From Symsagittifera roscoffensis (Eukaryota; Xenacoelomorpha; Acoela; Convolutidae), in the NCBI RefSeq assembly GCF_963678635.1, contig NC_087064.1, positions 68,312,025 to 68,376,024 on the forward strand: a DNA stretch of 64,000 bases. The letters run 5' to 3'. The translations under genes and the position numbers were made by a program. Each line of letters starts with the position of its first letter. Within the stretch, counting starts at the first letter, position 1. Under the pieces are notes generated by a model, which was given only the letters and a program-made list of their open reading frames with translations, searched no databases and had not been told where the DNA came from. Below, piece after piece: positions 30,119 to 43,393 of this stretch.

Positions 30119-30429
30119 GAATTAAATGTTTCACAGAGGCGAAAGGGAGCTTCGCGCCACTTACCAAACAACACAAACATAAAAAAGCATAAATCGAAAA
30201 AAAATTAGATGTTGAAAAAAAATAGATGAGCCAAAATTTTCATAAGTCTCGATGAAAAACAACTAGGCGACCAGCTGGAGATACGCGTTTGAAATTAAAT
30301 GAACTTGATAAAGTGATGCGGCACAAAAACGGCGAATTCAAGAATTAGACTTTGCAAAAAACTTTAGTTGTTTCTCTACTAAAACAAGTGCAAAGAATAA
30401 AACAAATTTGAGATAATCAATTTTCCCAT

Positions 30430-31300
30430 GGAGAAACAGTTATCGCAACCGGTTCATGTATTTGAACTTTTCATCTCAAATTTAATTGTGTACATTTTCA
30501 GAAAATTCAAAAAGTTTCTTTAAAACGGTTAAAAGACATTCCAAATCCCTTTTTTTCTCGACCGGGTTTCTCGATTTAACACAACCTGACCAATGCCCGG
30601 TAGTTTTCGCTTAAAGTCAATAAGTTTCCAAAGAACCGTCAAGGTTTCAAAACTTTGACTTGATTAAAGGCCATGACGTTTTTCGCAAGCAAGCTGGGCA
30701 TACAAAATTATAAAATTAAGCTTTTAACATCCTGTTGTTTCGATTAAATCTATGATTTCAGATTTGGCAGGATAGTTAGCGAGAAAGTCGACAAACCGGT
30801 CAAAAAATATAAAATTTGATTTTTCCTAAAAACCAAAGCTTTTTGTGTGCAAAAAGGAAGACTCCACTTATACAAAAGATTCGCGCAACCTCTATTTTCG
30901 ATAGAACCAAAATCTCATATTTGGAAAGCAGTTTTCGAGAAAAGCAAAAATTAAAAAAAAAAAACGTTAAAAAAAATGCAAAAATTTGACTTTTGCGAAG
31001 GCCATAACGTTTGGTGTCAAAAAACTGCGTGTAGTCGCATAAGCAAATGAGCTTCCCGCAATCCGTTCTTTGAATTGAACCCGGCGGGGTAGTTTTCGAG
31101 AATATTCAAAACATTTAAGAAAAAGGTTAAAAAGTCAAAAATTTGACTTTACCGAGGGCGATAACATTTTGATGTAAACAAATTTTGTCGCGCAGCTGTT
31201 TATGCAGGGGATGTTTTTGAAAAGATTCTATTCGTTGAAACCGAAAACTCAGATTTGAGAGGGTTAAGTTTTGAGAAAACGAAAAAAAATAGGGGTCAAA
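30430..31300. repeat. Diverged tandem repeat, period about 155-170 bp
   Basis: Blocks of AAATTTGACTT, then GGCCATAACG, later a TTCGATT...AACC piece and a GGGTAGTTTTCGAGAAA piece recur in the same order about five times. The TTTGACTT-type anchors lie near 30655, 30821, 30986 and 31141. Copies are strongly diverged, so this is an old minisatellite. Confidence 0.6.
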
Positions 31301-33101
31301 TACTCCCCACAGACTTTTTCAAAGGCTGTATACAGAAGGTTTAAGTAAAAGAGACTCTAGAGGAGTATGCAGGCACACAGAGGAGTAAGAAATCTTTCAA
31401 TTGATACTCCTTGCTTTGAAAATCAGTAGAAGTTTCTGAGAAAAAAATTTCTGATAAAAAGTGAAAAAAATTTTCTAAACGAAAAAAAAAAAGTAATTTC
31501 AACAAAACGATAGGTAAACTTACAACCAACTTGAAAAAAGCGGAGAAGAGTGTTTCGATCGTGTTTCCCCCAAAACGACCCAAAATTAGTTCATCAAGCT
31601 GATAAAAAATAGGCCGAAATAATTTGGGCCGAGGAACTTTTTTAAGGAAACAAAAAAAGAAAGGAAATACGAAGTCAAGGTTCCCAAATGATTCCAAGAT
31701 GTGATAACTAAGCCGGCTACAGACAAGCAGAGAATCAAATGGCCGAAAATTTTAATTCAAACAGAACAGGTAATAAGAAGAGAAAAAAGCTAAGATCTTA
31801 AGAGAAGAGAAGAAGTGAAAAAAGAAAAGAAAAATGCAAGAAAAGTTGTTTACAGCAATACGTTATTACGTCTTAAGAAAAGTTATTACACTTGCTCTCG
31901 CAAGTGTAATAATCGCTAAAACACCGTTACAAAAGATTTGTTGTAAAATAACATTAATGCGGTATTCAGCCACTCTATTTTTGTCTAATTTAGTTTGAAA
32001 ATCAAAAAAATCCAGATTAAGTTTTATCGAGACTGGATGAGATATCAATTTGACCATTTGCGCTTTTGCTGGGGTACCTTTCACTGGGTTAAAGTTTTAA
32101 AAAATATTCCTCGCCATAGTTCCTTGCCACCCACTTTAGGAGGTGGTCAAATCACTGAATATTAACGGTTGATGTCTAGGTGACTCATAATACTCCGAAT
32201 ACAGTAATTTGAATAAAGCAATTCAAAAAGGATTTTATAAAAAAGTGGGAGGAGTTGAATTAAGATATAAGTTGTAAAAATGAGGCAACAATAGCTTAAA
32301 TAATTTTTGAAACGCAGTAGAAGTAAATGAAAGTTTAATCTCCCGTTCATTCTTCCATTTAGGTGTCTGAAAAACGGAAACATTCAGATCCGTTGTTCTT
32401 TACACTGAGAGATCTTTTTTGATTTCCCGATTCACAACTGCGAAAAGGCTCAATTATATTATTATTCTCAAGTCATTACGAAAGTTGTTTGCGGCACCTC
32501 GTTTTGCTATAAAAGAAACCAAGTCCACGGTTCCTTCCCATTTGATGATTCTTATGCACAATCTAGTAGCAACAAAAAGGTAGAAAACTCCCAGCCAACA
32601 GTTTTTATGGCTTACTCTACCTATTTGAATCTAAAACCGCAAAAAGAATAACTAGCAAATATTTCCATTTTTTCTGCTGGTTTTTCTCAGATATATACAT
32701 TTATATCCTATTTTTAAAAAAAATTAAATGCACACCTTACCTTATTTTCGAAAAAAAATTGACTCGCTTCATGCGATTAGAACATGAATAGGTTGAAAAG
32801 TGCAACTAATCTTTGTAAAACATTCATCATATCTATGTTAGATATTATGTCATATGAAACAGAATTATCCATTGGAATTGAGTTGAAATTGATTAGTCTT
32901 GTACATTTATCTATATAAGAACAGATATGAGAACTTTCAGACAATTGCATAAAAGTGTCAATGAAATTTGCTGTAGTCCAGCAGATTTTGAACGTGAAAA
33001 TTTACTATACCGGTAAGTTAAAGACATAAGCCTGAAAACAATCTGATTTTGTTGTTCAATCGCGGCATGATGAAAAAATCTAGAAAATATGACTCGTGTT
33101 T

Positions 33102-34787
<1,686 letters not shown>

Positions 34788-34982
34788 CTAAAATGATAGG
34801 TAATTAACACAAACAAATCAACAACGAAAACGAAAAAAAATTATAACGGCATACTTCTTTGATATTGCTGGATCGTAAATAAAAACAGCAAACAAACTAC
34901 ATGGAACTGAACGTGAATGGGTAAATTTGTGAACGGCTAAAATTTTAATAAATTTTTCGGTACTTGTTTTGTTTAGAAAACC

Positions 34983-36021
34983 ATGCAGGATAGTTCTGAA
35001 TCGCTTAAATATTCGAAAAACTATAAATTAAAATTTGATTTTTTCCTTGCAAAACAAATCTCCATGCATTATAGTCCAAAGAATCCAAATAATTCAAATA
35101 ATCCAAACAATCAATCCAAATATCAAAATCATCCCCTCATTCTCAAGTCAGCTGAAAATCTGGCGCAGGCATATCGAAATTGTGCTTCCGATATACTGAA
35201 ATAATTCCCCTCAACAACGCAACAGAAGATGACAATCTCAAAAACAATAACTGTGACAAAAGATGACCACAAACTTCATACACTGACAGCTATTGCTGCC
35301 CCCGAAGCAGAGCAATTTATAACCAGCATCAAAATCGAAGGAACCAATCTAGTTAACAGGACGGTATTTTTCCATGGGAAGCTTTCCAAGGTCTCATAAT
35401 ACAAAGAACATTTACCCTTAACTAGCCAAAATCAAATTAACGAATTTGCCCTATAAATGCAACTATATCGAAGCGAAATTAATTCTCCCATTGCCAGAAG
35501 ACATAATTCATAGCCCCATAATCCAACGAGAGACCTGTATCGTAACTAAAGCGAGTCAGTATGTTTACACGGAAAGTGCAATTTTAGAAGTTAAATAACA
35601 AAACGAAGCACAAGGGAAAAAGCTGACAGACCGGTCTTACAAAACGAGAATGGATGCCTTTAAAATCTGGGAAGGTGTAGAAATCTCGTTTCACATACCT
35701 CCACTACATGAATGTCAAAAATTCAAGATCCCTCGACGCCAAGAAAAAGGTCATCACGATGATTGTTGCAACATCGGAAACCAAAAAACCAACAATTCAA
35801 ATAATCAGTCCCCACAAAAACCAAGCTCCAATAACGTCAGCGACGAGAAAAACGATGACGAAACAACAAGCGATAAATTTTGTAATGGCAGCGAAAATAT
35901 TGAAAGAAAGAATGTCGAAACACCACCATCTAGAGTTTTGGTTAAGGAATCTAAAACAAAAGTGCAGCAATTGCAAGCGAGGAAAAACAAAACGATAAGG
36001 TTCTCAAGAATCAGGTCGTAG
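34983..36021 (+). pseudogene. ORF1-like remnant upstream of a LINE endonuclease/RT
   Basis: The pieces are an ORF at 34983-35204 ending SAENLAQAYRNCASDILK and one at 35650-36021 (123 codons from ATG, starting MDAFKIWEGVEISFHIPPL). The latter continues with a Lys/Asn/Ser-rich region and a HHDDCC cluster. Hydrophilic, basic proteins of this type precede the endonuclease ORF in LINEs, and the endonuclease and RT of a LINE follow on the same strand at 36.6-37.7 kb. No diagnostic ORF1 domain is visible, so the link is by position. Related sequence recurs at about 39500 and 42210 in the duplicated region downstream. Confidence 0.45.
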
Positions 36022-36579
36022 ATTTTCATTCTTATTCTGCGGGAAAAAAAGACAATTTAAATATCGAAAATAACAAACAGAAATGTTCCTCTGACAGAAG
36101 AATGCTTACAATAAAAGAGCGCGAAATTTCACCAATCTCTTGGTCAGTTTCACCAATCTCTTGGAAGAAAAGGCCTAAAGTGAAATCTAAAAATTATGGA
36201 GAAGACTTGGTTGGAGGGAAGTTAATTTTAGAAAAATTTCCATGTGCGAAAAACCAGACATTTTTTTCGTTAACATTTTTAGCATAGGAAATCCAGCTAA
36301 ATTAAACTAACTTACCAAAAATGCCAAGTATTAAAAAAATCGCCCAGTTCCATTTTGTGCATTCAGGAAGCAAAAATATCAAACCTACAAATATAGATCT
36401 GAGTTTACTGGATAAATATAATGTTTAATTTGATTTCATACCGTGCTCAAATAATTCTGGTGGTTTCTTAATATTTTGGTCATCAAACTTCAGTTCTGCT
36501 AAAAGAATTGCTTCAAGTACAGCTTTTCAATTGTTGAAGTTTGTCGAACTTGATTGCTTGTTATGAACGTTTATGCGAA

Positions 36580-37725
36580 CCCAAATTCCTTCCAAACTAC
36601 TCTGAATCCCCCGAAATAAAGCATCAGATTTTTACCCAATAAATCGAAAATAACCATGACAGGAGATTTTAATGCGCTGTGTTTTGACAATGTTAACAGT
36701 TCTTCAGAACTTAATTTAAATGATGCACGTATCAAACGATTTACCCAACTCAAAAACAAATTTTTGATTGTATTGGTTTTGTTGATTTCGTACTCAAGAA
36801 TGATTTTGGTGATTGTACACCTTATGACAAACAACATAAAACTTTTGCGCGGTTAGATTATGTTTTTGTGAAATTCGAAACAGAGTATGACTCTACGCAA
36901 AGCACTCAAATATCAATCTTTGATCATTTGCTCTGACACAACTTCTCGTTAAGCCATCAAATTTGTATCAGCGCGGCCCTAGTTGCTGGAAACTAAATAA
37001 AGACCTTTTTCAAAATTAAGTCCAGCTTAATTGATGAAGACCTAAAAATTTTTTTTGAAAATGAGCACCAAGTAGTTACGAACACTTTAAGCATAATTTT
37101 AGTGACCTTTTGAAGTTTATTTAAGAGAAAAAAAAGCGTGTAGATCAGAAAGAACTCAATTTATTGAAGTCTCATGAAGATGTTTTCAGAGATTGCATTC
37201 ACAGCGGAAAAGGTCCGATTTCAAGTTTGTTCGAAAAATATCATTCGGTGCTGGAACATCTTCAAAAAAATTCAAAGGAGAAATATTTTTCAGACTTTTG
37301 AAAAATTCAGAAAATTCTCAGATATACTTTTGAGGGGGTGCCCAAATTTTGTAGTCAATGGACCTCAAAGAACAAAATTAACTCAAAGAGCAAACTCAAG
37401 TGGATCAGAACGTTTAACATACGGATGGGGATACTCTTAATCATTTTCCAAAGTATTTTTCAAATATTTTTTCACATAGTTTTACAACAGACTCCGATCA
37501 ACTACTAATGACTTTTTTATCAAAAAATAAACTCGAAAATAATGAGAATGACTGCTATAATTACCTTACAGAAAATGAAAATCACTTGGCTATGAATAAA
37601 CGGAATTTGAAAAGCTCGCCTGGACCAGATGGCTTTACTTACCGGCTATATAAGACTTTCACGGATAAGTTTCGTTCAATTTTAGCTAATGTCTTAAATC
37701 GTTTTGTTCAGCCACAACCTTAATT
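36580..37725 (+). pseudogene. LINE retrotransposon remnant: AP-endonuclease and start of reverse transcriptase
   Basis: TGDFNALCFDN at 36658 is the endonuclease GDFN motif. After a frameshift near 36770 the frame CIGFVDFVL...FARLDYVFV matches the C-terminal endonuclease block ending in the R-(I/L)-D-Y motif. RGPSCWKLNKDLF near 36975 is the linker typical of L1-like elements. LKSSPGPDGFTYRLYK at about 37608-37655 is the first reverse transcriptase block. Stops and frame changes lie between them, and no catalytic (F/Y)xDD block follows before the repeat region begins, so the element is truncated and inactive. Placement in the L1/Tx1-like group is probable from these motifs. Confidence 0.8.
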
Positions 37726-37794
37726 GTTAAAATACAAAAACAATGAAATGTGTAGTAGGATGATTTATAGTCAACTTCAAAATGAATGAATAAG

Positions 37795-37960
37795 GCTTAT
37801 CAGCTGGTCGTTTTTTCGACTGAATGCCTTCGAACGTCACAAAGACACAAAATTATTGATCTAAAGCTCCATATAACTGGATAAAATGTCTAGTTTTTAC
37901 TTTGTAGGCACCAACCTGGAGTCAAATTTTAAAATATGAACACAAGAATGAACTTTTTTA
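37795..37960 (+). repeat. Diverged copy of the CAGCTGGTCG-containing repeat
   Basis: CAGCTGGTCGTTTTTTC...ATGCC...GTCACAAAGACACAAAA...CTGGATAAAATGTCTA is collinear with 38391-38540 and 41090-41240, at lower identity. It links the 3' side of the LINE remnant to the duplicated region that follows. Confidence 0.6.
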
Positions 37961-37999
37961 GTAAATACTAATAGTAAAAACTATTAACTTCAAGAATTG

Positions 38000-40662
38000 A
38001 ACTTCAACAATTGACTTCAAGAAAGAAGAAAAAAATGTCCGCATTTTTTTTGTTTTGATTTCAATGCGGAATCTAAAGTGGGATTCAATTTTTTTTACGT
38101 TGTTTTTCTTTCCAATTTTGTATTTTTCTCTAATCAGACTACTAGATATCTCAATATTCGGTGAAGAAAAATAGCTAGATGAATTAAATGTAAGTATACA
38201 ACCCATTCATCAGAAGAAATGTCACTTTTTATTCCTGAAACAATTACCAGCGACCAACAATTTTAAAAAAAACAATGAATGTGCGATAGCACAGTCGCAA
38301 ACGACATACACTGACCTTTACTGCTACTTCGAAACAGATCATTTCTTAATCATCTTCCAAACCAAAGAACTTATGAATATCAGCTGGTCGATGTTATCCT
38401 TTTTCCAATGCTTTCCAATGTCACAAAGACACAAAACTACTGACCTGAAATTCGTCAAAACTGGATGTAATATCTAATTGCCTCTAGTAGAAACGATATT
38501 GAGTCAAAATTAACACTTGGAACACAAAAATGAACAATTTTTACCTTCATATAAAGAGAAAAAAAGGCATCAATTAATTTTAAAAAAACGAAGAAAAATG
38601 TGTTTCAGTGATCATACGACGCAATTGGGGGCGAAACTAGGATTATACTAGATAAATGTCCGTAGGCTGCCATACTTTGATTTCAACGGTGAAGAATGAT
38701 TAACCTTTCAATAAACTCCACCTTTTTATGATGCTTCTTAGAGAAGTTTATTTACATGTTCTTTTATACTGTTTCCAATTTAATTAAACATCATGAAAAA
38801 AAATTCTGTATAGCGGCAATATTACATCGCTAAATGATCATGATTTTATAAAATCACGGCATTTTTTTATTTTGTTTTCAATTCTGAAGACAAACTGTAA
38901 TTCACACCTTTGCTTTAGGTTTATATGTCCAATTTCTCAATAGAGACGACCAATTTTTTCATTATTCTTGAGGAGAAAGGCAGCTGGATGAAATAAAGAG
39001 CAAGAAAAAAAACTTTTTTTACAAAAAACATTTTCTTAGTCCTAAATGTTTTTTTTTGACATGCTTGCAAAGTGTTTATGCTACACAAATAATTTTTCAC
39101 ATATTAATTTGTCAGCGTTTGATCAACTACATCACCAAGATAATTTACGAATGAATTCATGAACGTATTTATTACAATCTCCTTTTTTGCCTAACTTACT
39201 GAAAAAAAAACAGTCGAAAGTGCTCATCTGCAAAGAAAGGGACAGAAGAAACAAAACCAGAATGATTAATCAAACTCATCCCTCATTTCTAGCGTTTGCC
39301 AGAAAACACATCTCTACTGTTTCATGATAAAATTCTACGTGTTTTTCGCTGTCGCTAATTTAGCAACATCCAATAGTTTTGTTTTTGTTTCCTAGAGGCA
39401 GCACTTTTCAACTCATTTTTCAAAATAACTTTATTCAGCATTGGTCGCAAAGAACAATCACAAAACAAGTTCTTGAATGAGCAGAACTTTTGGCGCCAGA
39501 CAACTTGGTGCAAGCACATCGAAGTTGTGTTTCAGACATACTGAAAAAATCACCAACAACCAACAAAGTTTATTAAAATACACAAAAAAGAATGTGCGAT
39601 AACATCATCATCGCAAACTGCATATACTGACATATACTGCTTCCCCAAAACATATCAATTCAGAATCATTTTCAAAAGCGAATGAATTATGCTTTGCAGC
39701 TGGTTGTTGTTTTCCTTTGAATGCTTTCCAATTTCAGAAAGACACAGTACTACTGACATGAATTTCGTCAAAATTGGATGTAATGTCTGGTGTGTCTTTT
39801 GTATGAAATCACCTTGAGTCAAAATTAACATTTCGATAACAAAAATGACAATTTAAAATTAAATTTAAGGAGATGAAAACTATCAATCATATTCCAAAAA
39901 AGAGAAAAAAAACGTCTTTCAGTTATGATACGACGCAATTGAGGGTGAGTTTAGGTTTATAACAAGATATCTGTCCGAAGGCTGCCACACTTTGAATTCA
40001 ACAGTGAAAAATGCGGACTATTTCAATAAAGTGCACTTTTAATTATGCATCTTAGATTAATTTTTATTACAGGTTCCATTTTAATTAGATATCATGAAAA
40101 ACAGTTCTGTATAACGGCAATGTTATATCGCTACGTGATGCTGATTTGGTGAATTTACGACATTTTTATGACTTTGTGTTCAATTCTGAAGAAATTCACA
40201 TCTTTGCATTATGTTTTTTTCGTGCAATTTAAGTTTCTCAATTGAGACGACTCAATTTTGCAATAATCTGAGAAGAAAAGCAGCTGAATGAAATAAAGGG
40301 CATGTAAAAAGCCTATTTATCAGAAGAAATGCCACTTTTAGTCCTAATAGTTTTTTGGCATGTTTGCAATGTGTTTATGCTACACACCATCTTTTGTTTT
40401 ATAATAATATTTTTTCTTGGACTTTTTCTTGGAACTGAATGATAATTTATGAAAAATTATAAGATTATGTTTTACAGAATCTCCGATTTAGTTTTTTCAA
40501 CTTTCAATTCAAGAGAACGTTTTTTAAAGTTTTAAAAAAATTAACTGCAACATTTTTCCAGTGGACAAAAAACGGCATCCCGATGTTTTTTGTTGAAAAG
40601 TTTTCTATCATCAGCGTATATACACTGAAAAAGAGTACTTCTAATGTTGCTTATTGTGTTGG
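38000..40662 (+). repeat. 2.7-kb direct repeat, copy 1 (itself two related halves)
   Basis: This segment recurs at 40700-43072 with high identity (offset about 2698). The two halves within it are related to each other at lower identity: both contain GAATGTGCGATA..., CA(A/T)ACTGACC/A..., GCTTTCCAAT...CACAAAGACACA and CGTCAAAA(C/T)TGGATGTAAT, at about 38280-38540 and 39590-39830. Near 39500, TTGGTGCAAGCACATCGAAG and TGTGTTTCAGACATACTGAA match the LINE ORF1-like region at 35160-35200. No coding frame survives. Confidence 0.85.
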
Positions 40663-40699
40663 ATATTTTTACTAGTCCAGTTGTCTTGGACTAGTAAGA

Positions 40700-43072
40700 A
40701 TTCAACAATTGACTTCAAGAAAGAAGAACAAAATGTCCGCATTTTTTTATTTTGTTTTCAATGCGGAATCTAAAGTGTGATTCAATTTTTTTTACTATGT
40801 TTTTCTTTCCAATTTTGTTTTTTTTTTCTATTCAGACTACTTTATATCTCAATATTCGGTGAAGAAAAATAGCTAGATGAATTAAATGTGTGTATACAAC
40901 CCATTCATCAGAAGAAATATCACTTTTTATTCCTGAAACAATTACCAGCGACCAACAATTTAAAAAAAAAACAATGAATGTGCGATAGCACAGTCGCAAA
41001 CGACATACACTGACCTTTACTGTTACTTGGAAACAGATCATTTCATAATCATCTTCCAAACCAAAGAACTTATGAATATCAGCTGGTCGATGTTATCCTT
41101 TTTCCAATGCTTTCCAATGTCACAAAGACACAAAACTACTGACCTGAAATTCGTCAAAACTGGATGTAATATCTAATTGCCTCTAGTAGAAACGATATTG
41201 AGTCAAAATTAACACTTGGAACACAAAAATGAACAATTTTTACCTACATATAAAGAGAAAAAAAGGCATCAATTAATTTTAGGAAAACGAAGAAAAATGT
41301 GTTTCAGTGATCATACGACGCAAATGGGGGCGAAGTTGGGTTTATACTAGATATATGTCCGTAGGCTGCCATACTTTGATTTCAACGGTGATGAATGATT
41401 AACCTTTCAATAAACTCCACCTTTTTATGGTGCTTCTTAGAGAAGTTTATTTACATGTTCTTCTACTCTGTTTCCAATTTAATTAAATATCATGAAAATT
41501 AATTCCGTATAGCGGCAATATTACATCGCTAAATGATCATGATTTGATAAAATCACGGCATTTTTTTTATTTTGTTTTCAATTCTGAAGACAAACTGTAC
41601 TTCACACCTTTGCATTAGGTTTATATGTCCAAATTAAATTTTTCTCAATAGAGACGACCAATTTTTTCATTATTCTTGAGGAGAGAGGCGGCTGGATGAA
41701 ATAAAGAGCAAGAAAAAAACTGTTTTGACAAAAAAAAATTTTCTTTGTCCTAAATGGTTTTTTGACATGCTTGCAATGTGTTTATGCTACACAAATAATT
41801 TTTCAAATATTAATTTGTCGGCGTTTGATCAACTACATCACCAAGATAATTTACCAATGAATTTATGAACGTATTTATTAGTCTCCTTTTTTGCCTAACT
41901 TACTGAAAAAAAAATAGTCGAAAGTACTCATCTGCAAAGAAAGGGACAGAAGGAACAAAACAAGAATGATTAATCAAACTCATCCCTCATTTCTAACGTT
42001 TGCCCAGAAAATACATCTATACTGTTTCATGATTAAATTCTACGTGTTTTTCGCTGTCGCTAATTTAGCAACATCCAATAGTTTTGTTTTTGTTTCCTAG
42101 AGGCAGCACTTTTCAACTCAATTTTCAAAATAATTTTATTCAGCATTAGTCGCAAAGAACAATCACAAAACAAATTCTTGAATGAGCAGAAATTTTGGGG
42201 CCAGACAACTTGGTGCAAGCACATCGAAGTTGTGTTTCAGACATACTGAAAAAATTACCAACAAACAACAAAGTTTAATAAAATACACAAAAATGAATGT
42301 GCGATAACATCATCATCGCAAACTGCATATACTGACATTTACTGCTTCCCCAAAACATATCAATTCAGAATCATTATACCAAGATATCTGTCCGAAGGCT
42401 GCCACACTTTGATTTTGGCGGACTATTTCAATAAAGTTCACTTTTTATTATGCATCTTAGATTAATTTTTATTAAAGGTTCCATTTTAATTAGATATCAT
42501 AAAAAACAGTTCTGTATAGCGGCAATGTTATATCGCTACGTGATGTTGATTTGGTGAATTTACGACATTTTTATGACTTAGTGTTCAATTCTGAAGAAAT
42601 TCCTATCTTTGCATTATGTTTTTTCGTGCAATCTAAATGTTTCTCAATTGAGACGACTCAATTTTACAATAATCTCAGAAGAAAAGCAGCTGAATGAAAT
42701 AAAGGGCATGTAAAAAGCCTATTTATCAGAAGAAATGCCACTTTTGTAGTCCTAATAGTTTTTTGACATGTTTGCAATGTGTTTTTGCTACACACCATCT
42801 TTTGTTTTTATAATAAAATTTTTTCTTGGATTTTTTCTTGGAACTGAAAGATAAATTATGAAAAATTATAAGATTTTGTTTTACAGAATCTCTGACTAGT
42901 TTTTTCAAGTTTCAATTCAACAGAACGTTTTTTGAAGTTTAAAAAAAAATAACTGCAACATTTTTCCAGTGGACAAAAAACGGCATCCCGATGTTTTTTG
43001 TTGAAAAGTTTTTTATCATCAGCGTATAGACACTGAAAAAGAGTACTTCTAATGTTGCTTATTGTGTTGGAC
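40700..43072 (+). repeat. 2.7-kb direct repeat, copy 2, with internal deletion
   Basis: Collinear with 38000-40662 but lacking about 290 bp that correspond to 39672-39960: CAATTCAGAATCATT jumps directly to a CAAGATATCTGTCCGAAGG block near 42380. Single-base differences are scattered, so the duplication is moderately old. The repeat ends near TGTTGCTTATTGTGTTGGAC. Confidence 0.85.
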
Positions 43073-43393
43073 TAGCTTAGATTCGGGTTTTTATGCACAA
43101 CGATTTATTTATGCACAAGAAAATTAAGATAAAGTTTGGATCTTGATGAAGGAAATTGCATTGATAATTAGCGCCAAGTTTTTTTTGTACTATCGAAAAA
43201 CCTAGAAAATAACAGCTTCCTATAGTTTTCTGAGTTTTTCGAGCATTGAAATCTTCTCATTTTGGTTGAAGAACATGAAATAAATTGGCTATCTCAGTCA
43301 AACATTGTCTGTCCTCGCTTCTTTTTTTTCTGCTGCCACTCTAGCATCGTGCAAACCTGCAAGCTTACTAAGTTGGAAATATATAGGTCGGTC

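Larger units (their letters stand above)
24968..33101. other. Long gene-poor, repeat-bearing stretch
   Basis: About 8 kb of AT-rich DNA without a supportable gene. It contains a small tandem repeat (25887-26060), a decayed MITE (27343-27590), a SINE-like sequence (29760-30118) and a diverged tandem repeat (30430-31300). ORFs of 60-120 codons here are Phe/Leu/Lys-rich shadows of AT bias. A small perfect duplication of TAGAGACACGCAAA lies near 26925-26955. Confidence 0.5.

Noticed and set aside
31341-31697. 118-codon minus-strand ORF
   Set aside because: Phe/Leu-rich composition expected from A-rich DNA; no domain, promoter or splice context.
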